Source of the DNA: Pelotomaculum sp. UBA3103
GTDB lineage: Bacteria > Bacillota > Desulfotomaculia > Desulfotomaculales > Pelotomaculaceae
Reading direction: 5' to 3'
DNA length: 28,473 nucleotides
NCBI GenBank assembly: GCA_002365855.1
Contig: DFAP01000110.1
Coordinates: 1 to 28,473, forward strand
Shown one piece after another: positions 1-5,705 of the stretch. Made by a program: the position numbers and the translations under genes. The notes beneath the pieces are model-generated. The model saw only the letters and a list, made by a program, of their open reading frames with translations, ran no database searches and was not told the origin of the DNA. Each line of letters starts with the position of its first letter. The first letter of the stretch is position 1.

Positions 1-27
1 CATTATACGAGGAGGAGAAAGACAAAA

Positions 28-609
28 TTGACCAGGCGGGAAATATTTTTTATTGTTTCATTAGTTTGCTTAGGTATTTTCCTTTTATTTGGAACTTACA
101 TGTGGAAAGAAACTAAAGCTAATGCAAAAGAAATGGAATTTAATAAAGAGACCTATACCAAACAGTTAGAAGAGCTGCAGAAAGAGGAACAAGCTGCTAA
201 GACTGGTCAGACCGGCACTGCAAATACTCAGCCCTCCAGCCCCGCTAACACTGCAGTAAATCCAAATACCGCGGCAACTTCCAGCGGCAGTCCGAAAGTG
301 TCTTCCAACGCCGCTGCGGCGGCGGCGTCTAAAATCAACAGCCTTATTAATTCAGAATCCAAGGTGGGCGATATTGTTAAACTCGGAGACGTGGAAATGA
401 TAGTAACGAAGTCCACGGCCAGACATAAAGTAATTGAAATAACTTTAACAGGAAACACTCCGCAGCAACAGCCCAAGCTTATACTAATGGAATATAACCG
501 TATACTTTATGAAATTCCGGCAGATGTCGATGTAAATGTGGACATAACGGATAAAATCGTAATTGATAAATCTCCGATCGTTGATGAAGAGAAAAAAGCC
601 GGAAAATAA
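28..609 (+). CDS. Membrane-anchored hypothetical protein
   Basis: I do not recognise the family. The 193-residue product has an N-terminal hydrophobic segment at about residues 7-25, preceded by basic residues, which fits a single-pass anchor with the bulk outside the cell. A short charged helical stretch follows (about 30-60), then a Ser/Thr/Pro/Ala-rich low-complexity linker (about 60-105), then a compact C-terminal domain (about 110-180) rich in beta-type hydrophobic alternation. The start is TTG at 28, chosen because GGAGGAG lies at 11-17 with about 10 bases of spacing. It is the only confident plus-strand gene and converges on the aminotransferase gene that ends at 623. Its 3' end forms part of the shared terminator. 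It probably belongs to the neighbouring transcription unit rather than the polysaccharide locus. Existence is likely; function is unknown. Confidence 0.7.
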   Translation: MTRREIFFIVSLVCLGIFLLFGTYMWKETKANAKEMEFNKETYTKQLEELQKEEQAAKTGQTGTANTQPSSPANTAVNPNTAATSSGSPKVSSNAAAAAASKINSLINSESKVGDIVKLGDVEMIVTKSTARHKVIEITLTGNTPQQQPKLILMEYNRILYEIPADVDVNVDITDKIVIDKSPIVDEEKKAGK

Positions 610-623
610 CCCGGCTTTTTTTT
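592..623. terminator. Bidirectional Rho-independent terminator
   Basis: GCCGG at 598-602 pairs with CCGGC at 611-615 around an 8-base loop. It is flanked by A6 (592-597) and T8 (616-623), so it reads as stem plus U-tract on both strands. It ends the plus-strand hypothetical gene (its stop lies in the loop) and the minus-strand operon whose last gene stops at 623. Confidence 0.85.
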
Positions 624-1735
624 CATGCTGTTCGGTTTATAGCCTCGGCCAGTATCTCAACCACGTAATCCAACTGTTGTTCTGTCAGATTATTGAAAAA
701 CGGAAGAGCCAGTGTTAAGGAAGCGGCACGCTCCGTATTGGGAAAATCTCCTTCCCGGTAGCCAAATATTTCTCTATAGTATGGCTGTAGATGTAGAGGC
801 GGGAAATACGGCCTGCAGTCAACGCCCCTCTTTTGTAAATACGTCAAAACACGATCGCGGTCAATACCGGGAGCCAGGCGTACAACGTATACAAACCAGC
901 TTATTTCGTTCCCCGGATCCATACAGGGTATTGTAACTCCATGCAATTTCTCCAACCTGGCATTATAGGCCCTGGCCACCGCCTCCCGTTTGACCAGTAT
1001 TTCATCCAAGCGTTCCATCTGGGCCACGCCCAGGGCCGCGCTTAACTCATCCAACCGGTAGTTGTAACCCAGGCGGCAATGGTTAAGCCAACCATCTCCG
1101 TCGCTCCTCCCCTGGTTGCGCATGCTCCGGCACAACCTGGCCAGATTAACGTTGTTGGTTGATATTATACCGCCTTCACCGGTTGTAATCTGTTTGTTGG
1201 GGTAAAAGGCAAATACCCCTGCATCGGTTTCACTGCCCACCATTTTTCCGTTATAGCTAGCGCCAATGGCTTCGCAGGCGTCTTCAATCACAGCCAGCCG
1301 GTGTTTCCCGGCAATCTCCATAATGGCGTCCATATCCGCAGGTATTCCGAAGATATGTACCGGAAGAATGGCCCTGGTCCTCGGGGTTATTTTAGCTTCT
1401 ATACCTGCCGGATCTAAGTTCAAATTTATTGGGTCTATGTCAACGAATACCGGACGGGCTCTCTCATAGAGAAGGCAGTTACTGGAAGCTATAAAGCTGA
1501 AGGGTGAAGTGATTACTTCATCGCCCTCACTGATCCCGAGAGCCCGTACTGCCAGGTGAAGTCCACTGGTCCCGCTGTTCACCGCTACCGCTTCTTTAAC
1601 TCCTAAATATTCGGCCACCATCTGCTCGAATTGCTCTACCTTGGGGCCTATACTGAGAATATTTCCGTTGAGCACCTCATTTACCAAATCCCGCTCTCTC
1701 TGGCCGATATCGGGAGACGAAAGAGGTATAATCAT
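623..1735 (-). CDS. DegT/DnrJ/EryC1/StrS sugar aminotransferase (perosamine-synthase-like)
   Basis: PLP-dependent aminotransferase that would convert a keto nucleotide sugar to an amino sugar in the cytoplasm. At 370 residues it is full length. GTSGLH at 55-60 is the phosphate-binding motif, IEDACEA at 150-156 carries the Asp that contacts the PLP nitrogen, and Lys181 in FYPNKQITTGEGG is the expected Schiff-base lysine. The FYPNKQITTGEGG form is the one I associate with 4-aminotransferases such as perosamine synthase, unlike the neighbouring aminotransferase, so the two are probably not redundant. The ATG start at 1735 has AAGGAAGG about 9 bases upstream. It is the last gene of the left operon. 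No NDP-sugar 4,6-dehydratase, the usual source of a 4-keto substrate, is in the window, so the exact substrate is open. Confidence 0.9.
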   Translation of the reverse strand: MIIPLSSPDIGQRERDLVNEVLNGNILSIGPKVEQFEQMVAEYLGVKEAVAVNSGTSGLHLAVRALGISEGDEVITSPFSFIASSNCLLYERARPVFVDIDPINLNLDPAGIEAKITPRTRAILPVHIFGIPADMDAIMEIAGKHRLAVIEDACEAIGASYNGKMVGSETDAGVFAFYPNKQITTGEGGIISTNNVNLARLCRSMRNQGRSDGDGWLNHCRLGYNYRLDELSAALGVAQMERLDEILVKREAVARAYNARLEKLHGVTIPCMDPGNEISWFVYVVRLAPGIDRDRVLTYLQKRGVDCRPYFPPLHLQPYYREIFGYREGDFPNTERAASLTLALPFFNNLTEQQLDYVVEILAEAINRTA

Positions 1736-1808
1736 ATTTCAATACCTTCCTTTCACTGACTTCATTTATTCTATGAAACGTAAAAGGAAGGTGTGAAGCT
1801 AATGGAAT

Positions 1809-2912
1809 TTACTTCTTAGTAATTCCCTCTCTGATTAATGAGGCAATTCTTTTAATCTCTGAAGGCTCTAATTCCGGATAAAGGGGAATAGCCAACAACT
1901 CTTTTGAAGCTTTTTCCGCTTCCGGAAGATCCCCCTTTCCGTATCCCAAACTCCTGTAAGCCGCCTGGAGGTGCAGGGGTAATGGATAGTATAACCCGCA
2001 AGACACTCCGTTTTTTTCCAAATATGCTTTTATTGATTCTCTTTGTGATGTACGGATAACATAGACATGATAGGTATGCCTAATCCCGGGAGCTACATAG
2101 GGAGTAATAACAGCGCCTTTCAATAATTTAAAATAGAGTCCGGCAAGGGCGATTCGTTTGTTCAACCACTCTTCAAGGTATTTCAATTTTATAAGTAATA
2201 CTGTAGCCTGAACCTCATCCAGCCTGCTGTTGTAACCCACCTTATCGTGAATAAATTTTTTACTGCTGCCCTGCGCCCGGAGGGATCTTATCTTTGAGGC
2301 TATTTTTTCATCCCCGGTTACTACCATACCGCCATCTCCGTAACAACCCAAATTTTTGGTGGGGAAAAAACTGAAACAACCGGTGATACCTATCGATCCA
2401 GACTTTTTGCCGATATATTCCGAGCCCATAGCCTGACAGGCGTCTTCGATTACAATCAGGTTATATTTTCGGGATATATCCAAAATAGCTTCCATATCCG
2501 CCATCTGTCCGAAGATATGTACGGGGATAATGGCTTTTGTCCTGTCAGTGATTCTAGCCTCGATCTTCTCCGGATCAATATTATATGTAAGGGGATCAAT
2601 ATCTGCAAAAACCGGCGTTGCTCCTGTGCGGGAAATCGCCCCGGCGGTAGCGAAGAAGGTGTATGGTGTTGTAATTACCTCATCACCTCTTCCAATACCG
2701 CAGGCCACCAGGGAAAGAAATAAGGCGTCCGTACCGCTGGCGACACCGACGCCGAATTTTACTCCACAATAACCGGCAACTTGTTCCTCCAACATTTGTA
2801 CCCGTGGACCCAGAATATATTCTCCTGCTGCCAATACATCCCGAAGAGCTTCGCTAATCTCATTTTCCATATTACGGTACTGGCTTTTTAAATCAAAAAG
2901 GGTGACTGACAA
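1809..2912 (-). CDS. DegT-family aminotransferase, WbpE/WlbC-like (UDP-3-keto-GlcNAcA 3-aminotransferase)
   Basis: 367-residue PLP aminotransferase. Lys186, in FFPTKNLGCYGDGG, is the expected PLP lysine. That segment closely resembles the one in Pseudomonas WbpE, where the enzyme aminates C3 of UDP-3-keto-GlcNAc uronic acid using glutamate. SGTDAL (59-64) and IEDACQAMG (155-163) are the other family landmarks. The start is TTG at 2912, chosen because a GGAGGGGG stretch ends four bases upstream. The gene directly upstream in the operon (2951-3973) is a WlbA/WbpB-like dehydrogenase, which in the known pathway makes the 3-keto substrate and is recycled through the same 2-oxoglutarate/glutamate pair. 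This pairing is the main support for the substrate; the specificity itself is inferred. Confidence 0.88.
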   Translation of the reverse strand: MSVTLFDLKSQYRNMENEISEALRDVLAAGEYILGPRVQMLEEQVAGYCGVKFGVGVASGTDALFLSLVACGIGRGDEVITTPYTFFATAGAISRTGATPVFADIDPLTYNIDPEKIEARITDRTKAIIPVHIFGQMADMEAILDISRKYNLIVIEDACQAMGSEYIGKKSGSIGITGCFSFFPTKNLGCYGDGGMVVTGDEKIASKIRSLRAQGSSKKFIHDKVGYNSRLDEVQATVLLIKLKYLEEWLNKRIALAGLYFKLLKGAVITPYVAPGIRHTYHVYVIRTSQRESIKAYLEKNGVSCGLYYPLPLHLQAAYRSLGYGKGDLPEAEKASKELLAIPLYPELEPSEIKRIASLIREGITKK

Positions 2913-2950
2913 TTAACCCCCTCCTCAATAATAAATCTACTTCTCTTTAA

Positions 2951-3973
2951 TTATTTAAGCGGCAGGGATACAGGTGTTCCCAACGCAGAGGAGCGGTTAA
3001 TCCCAAGTACTATCTCCAGGGACTTTCTCCCTTCACGGCCGTCAACAGCGATGCGTCCGCCGGTTTCTATTGCTTTTATCAGATCCTGCAATACAGCTTG
3101 ATGTCCTGATTTTCTGCAGCGGACAGCCTCGCTTCCCAGGTAAAGAGCATCGTCCTCTTTCTCTTCACTAAAACACCATGTTTTAATTTGATCAGCTTTA
3201 ACCCCGCCTATTACAGCAGTCCCTTTTTCTCCAAAGACGGCGATAGTCTCCTCAAGGTTTCGCGGGTAAACAGTGGACGCCGCCTCTATCACCCCCAGCG
3301 CCCCTCTTTTGAATTTTATGGCGACAACCCCTACATCCTCGGCCTCAATGGGGCGATAACGGGTAGCCGTATAAGCAAACAATGTTTCAACCTGTCCCAT
3401 TAACCACTGCAGCATGTCAATGCTGTGGATGGCCTGGTTCATCATGACTCCCCCATCCTCGCCCTTCTTGCCACGCCAGGGATTGTTAAAAAAATAAGCA
3501 TCATCCCGGTTCCAGCGTACGGTTATACCGGCGTGGCTTAATTTTCCAAATCTCCCCTCTTCCACTGCCAGTTTTAATAATCGGCAAGGTGGCTTAAAAC
3601 GGTTTTGTAAAACAACTGAAAGAAGGACCCCCTTTCTTTCGCAGGTATCAATAAGTATATCCGCGTCTTCGAGGGTCAAGGCCATCGGCTTTTCAACAAG
3701 AACATGCTTCCCTACGCATGCAGCCATAACACCCATTTCCGCATGAAGCCCGCTGGGGGTACAGATTATAACAACGTCCAGGTCTTTCCTATCTAACATT
3801 TCCGCATAATCCCGGTAACCAATCACTCCGTAGCGTCTGGTAAAGCTTTGCATAACCTCCGGATCGATATCACAAATTGCTGCCAGTTCCGCTTGCGGTA
3901 AGGCTAAGATTTCCTTCGCATGTGTTTTTGCTATATGGCCGCAGCCTGCAATGCCGAATTTTACTTTTTTCAT
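2951..3973 (-). CDS. Gfo/Idh/MocA dehydrogenase, WlbA/WbpB-like (UDP-GlcNAcA 3-dehydrogenase)
   Basis: 340-residue NAD-dependent sugar dehydrogenase. The N-terminal Rossmann motif GIAGCGHIAKTHA (7-19) binds NAD, Glu94-Lys95-Pro96 is the family's catalytic/substrate motif, and GGVMMNQAIHSID (174-186) places His183 where WlbA-type enzymes carry their active-site histidine. In that family the enzyme oxidises C3 of UDP-N-acetyl-glucosaminuronic acid. The ATG at 3973 overlaps the stop of the upstream Wzz gene as ATGA, so translation is probably coupled. Position between an acyltransferase/Wzz pair and a WbpE-like aminotransferase supports the assignment to the 2,3-diacetamido-uronic-acid route. 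Other Gfo/Idh substrates cannot be excluded from sequence alone. Confidence 0.88.
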   Translation of the reverse strand: MKKVKFGIAGCGHIAKTHAKEILALPQAELAAICDIDPEVMQSFTRRYGVIGYRDYAEMLDRKDLDVVIICTPSGLHAEMGVMAACVGKHVLVEKPMALTLEDADILIDTCERKGVLLSVVLQNRFKPPCRLLKLAVEEGRFGKLSHAGITVRWNRDDAYFFNNPWRGKKGEDGGVMMNQAIHSIDMLQWLMGQVETLFAYTATRYRPIEAEDVGVVAIKFKRGALGVIEAASTVYPRNLEETIAVFGEKGTAVIGGVKADQIKTWCFSEEKEDDALYLGSEAVRCRKSGHQAVLQDLIKAIETGGRIAVDGREGRKSLEIVLGINRSSALGTPVSLPLK

Positions 3974-4578
3974 ACTTCTCCTCTGCCCGACGGGTATTCC
4001 ATAACCGCCAACAATACTACGGATACTAACAATCCGGCCAGGCCGGCGATGAACATACTGAGGAAAACGTTGGGGCCCACCGGGCGCCCATCGGAAAGAG
4101 CCGGGGTAATCAACCGCAGGTTATTCATCTTCCATACATTTTTCTCTTCTTGCTGCATGAGCTCCGCCAGACTGTTGGCGATATATGCCGCCCGGACAGG
4201 GCTTGTGTCCAGCACCAAAATTTCCAGCAGTTCCAGGTCCTTGACTTTACTGACCTTAACCATCTGCCTCAGATCCCCGGCGTCAAGGTCGTGATTAACC
4301 TGCCCGGACAGCTTTTGCAGCACCGACTCGCTTGTCGCCAGCTCACCATAGGTCCTTGCCAGCTGACGGTACATCATCAGGCTATTATAGTCAAGGTGAG
4401 AAACACCAGTCCCGGGGTCTAACTGGTCAAGCCTCAAAACGGCTTTAGCCTGGTACTTGACCGGCAAAACCATGCATGTTGCCCCACTGGCAACTACCGC
4501 CAGGATAATAATTGTCAACACCAGGAATAGCCTTTTTTTCAATAATTCAAAAAGACGGATATAATCCAAATGAAACAC
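3970..4578 (-). CDS. Small Wzz/YveK-type chain-length adaptor (second copy in the locus)
   Basis: 202-residue membrane protein with the Wzz layout: a transmembrane helix near residues 17-37, an extracytoplasmic domain with predicted helices, and a second helix near 173-193, preceded by the Pro/Gly-rich stretch DGRPVGPN. It lacks a cytoplasmic kinase domain and has no kinase gene next to it, unlike the adaptor at 27689-28384. The two share the recognisable segment of the type RxYxELAxS. Function inferred: regulation of polymer length or export together with the polymerase. The listed start is GTG at 4578, but AGGGG sits directly against it. A TTG at 4569 has AGGGGTG six bases upstream and is an equally good start. 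The stop overlaps the next gene as ATGA. Confidence 0.82.
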   Translation of the reverse strand: MFHLDYIRLFELLKKRLFLVLTIIILAVVASGATCMVLPVKYQAKAVLRLDQLDPGTGVSHLDYNSLMMYRQLARTYGELATSESVLQKLSGQVNHDLDAGDLRQMVKVSKVKDLELLEILVLDTSPVRAAYIANSLAELMQQEEKNVWKMNNLRLITPALSDGRPVGPNVFLSMFIAGLAGLLVSVVLLAVMEYPSGRGEV

Positions 4579-4580
4579 CC

Positions 4581-5327
4581 CTATCGTTTTTCCATATCCG
4601 GGACATACCTGGCAAACCTGGCAGGACGTCCCATTACCACCGTTCCGGGATGGGTATTCCTTGTAACCAGTGAACCGGCGGCAACAAAGGTTTCTGCGGC
4701 AACAGTTACTCCCGGCAGGAGCAGCGCCCCGGCGCCTACCCTGGCGCCATCTTCAATACGGGGCCCTTTAATTTTTGAAAAGCGCTCATCCGTCCTCCCC
4801 ATATGGTTATCATTAGCCGTGGTCACCATTGGCGCAATGAAAGCATAAGCGCCAACCATCGTATGCGCCGTCAGGTAAGCACCCGTCTGAATCTTGGTAT
4901 AATCTTTTATAGAAACATTATTTTCCAGCGCGGCGCCGCGCCCGATAATTACCTTACAGCCAATGCTGCACCTTTCCCGCACCGAAGCCAGGTCCCCAAT
5001 CATCACTTCTTCGCTCAGGACGGTCCCCGCGTAGAGCACAACTCCAGAGCCAAGAATGCTGCCCGGTCCCATCCTCAGGGGATGTAACGGGCCGTCCGCC
5101 CGTGTCGTACTGGTTTTAGCAGGATGTGGCTGTTTGCCGATAATGCAGTTATCGCCGATGAGACAGTTTTCCCCAACTACAGTTCCAGGGTAAATAGTAA
5201 CATTATTTCCGATTGACGTACCTTCACCAATGTGAACGTCCTCCCTGACAACTGAAAAATAACCTATTGCGCAATGCCTGCCTATAATCGCACGCGGGTG
5301 GATATAATTTACTGCTATAACAACCAC
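4581..5327 (-). CDS. Left-handed beta-helix acyltransferase, likely WbpD/WlbB-like N-acetyltransferase
   Basis: 248 residues built almost entirely of hexapeptide repeats (I/V-G-x-x-x-x), for example at 33-64, 88-135 and 190-223. It ends with the GRPAR segment (233-237) typical of trimeric hexapeptide acyltransferases. Residues ANDNH (171-175) lie where WlbB/WbpD-type enzymes have their active-site loop. In that pathway the enzyme acetylates the C3 amine of UDP-GlcNAc3NA using acetyl-CoA. At 248 residues it is longer than the roughly 190-residue WbpD type; the extra length is additional N-terminal coils. The start is GTG at 5327 with AAGG at 5335-5338, seven bases upstream. It is the first gene of the left operon, and the following dehydrogenase and aminotransferase fit the same pathway. 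Confidence 0.85.
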   Translation of the reverse strand: MVVIAVNYIHPRAIIGRHCAIGYFSVVREDVHIGEGTSIGNNVTIYPGTVVGENCLIGDNCIIGKQPHPAKTSTTRADGPLHPLRMGPGSILGSGVVLYAGTVLSEEVMIGDLASVRERCSIGCKVIIGRGAALENNVSIKDYTKIQTGAYLTAHTMVGAYAFIAPMVTTANDNHMGRTDERFSKIKGPRIEDGARVGAGALLLPGVTVAAETFVAAGSLVTRNTHPGTVVMGRPARFARYVPDMEKR

Positions 5328-5339
5328 ATCCCTGCCTTG

Positions 5340-5379
5340 CCCGATTGTACGCTCTTCACATTATATGGCCGCAATCGGG
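5340..5379 (-). promoter_or_regulatory. Candidate promoter inside an inverted repeat
   Basis: On the minus strand TATAAT lies at 5365-5360, about 33 bases before the GTG of the acyltransferase gene. No good -35 is visible at 16-18 bases (best matches 3 of 6). CCCGATTG at 5340-5347 and CAATCGGG at 5372-5379 form a perfect 8-base inverted repeat with half-site centres 32 bases apart, enclosing the -10. A weak -35 plus an enclosing dyad is the pattern expected for a regulated promoter, but this is inference. Confidence 0.45.
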
Positions 5380-5413
5380 GTATGGTGACTTAGAGCATGG
5401 CTGGATAAATAGA

Positions 5414-5438
5414 GGAGGAAACTATTTTTATAGCCTCC
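5414..5438. repeat. Hairpin-forming inverted repeat
   Basis: GGAGG (5414-5418) pairs with CCTCC (5434-5438), and CTAT (5422-5425) with ATAG (5430-5433) around a TTTT loop; three A residues bulge on one side. There is no adjacent U-tract on the minus strand, so it does not look like a simple terminator. Confidence 0.5.
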
Positions 5439-5516
5439 CCCTCATTAAATGTATGTGATCTACTAAGGCATACGACTTACCAACGTGATTTGACCTGGAC
5501 TAGTATATGGCCAGTC

Positions 5517-5530
5517 GTTGTACGTACAAC
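5517..5530. repeat. Perfect 14-base palindrome
   Basis: GTTGTACGTACAAC is self-complementary over its full length. It lies in the non-coding leader, about 190 bases upstream of the acyltransferase start. It could be an operator for a dimeric regulator. No regulator gene is nearby to name. Confidence 0.5.
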
Positions 5531-5665
5531 CTTTTGCGAACAAGTTCAGGGAACATGAACTCCTTTCCGTATTTTTTGCTTTTTAAATTACAAGGTCAAG
5601 TAGCCTCTATTGTTTCTTTCTCACCTTCTGAATGTGTTTACGTAAAGGCACAACCACTCGCACGT

Positions 5666-5695
5666 AAAAAAGCCACCTGCTTAAGGACAGGTGGC
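5666..5695 (-). terminator. Rho-independent terminator of the toroid-protein gene
   Basis: GCCACCTG (5672-5679) pairs perfectly with CAGGTGGC (5688-5695) around an 8-base loop. On the minus strand six T residues follow (5671-5666). It sits 10 bases beyond the stop of the gene at 5706-7748. Confidence 0.92.
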
Positions 5696-5705
5696 CATAA
5701 CCACA

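Larger units (their letters stand above)
5328..5705. other. 378-base non-coding leader with several dyads
   Basis: I find no credible gene here. On the minus strand it runs from the terminator of the toroid gene to the GTG of the acyltransferase. It holds a perfect TATAAT flanked by an 8-base inverted repeat (5340-5379), a hairpin at 5414-5438, a perfect 14-base palindrome at 5517-5530 and short nested GTTC/GAAC dyads at 5538-5560. I did not recognise any known riboswitch consensus. The region probably carries the promoter and regulatory sites of the left operon. Confidence 0.6.

Noticed and set aside
228..476. 82-codon minus-strand ORF with alanine run
   Set aside because: It is the reverse frame of the low-complexity linker of the hypothetical gene at 28-609.
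5538..5547. GAAC-AA-GTTC resembling a Gram-positive LexA (SOS) box
   Set aside because: The half-sites are two bases apart rather than four, and nothing in the operon suggests SOS control.
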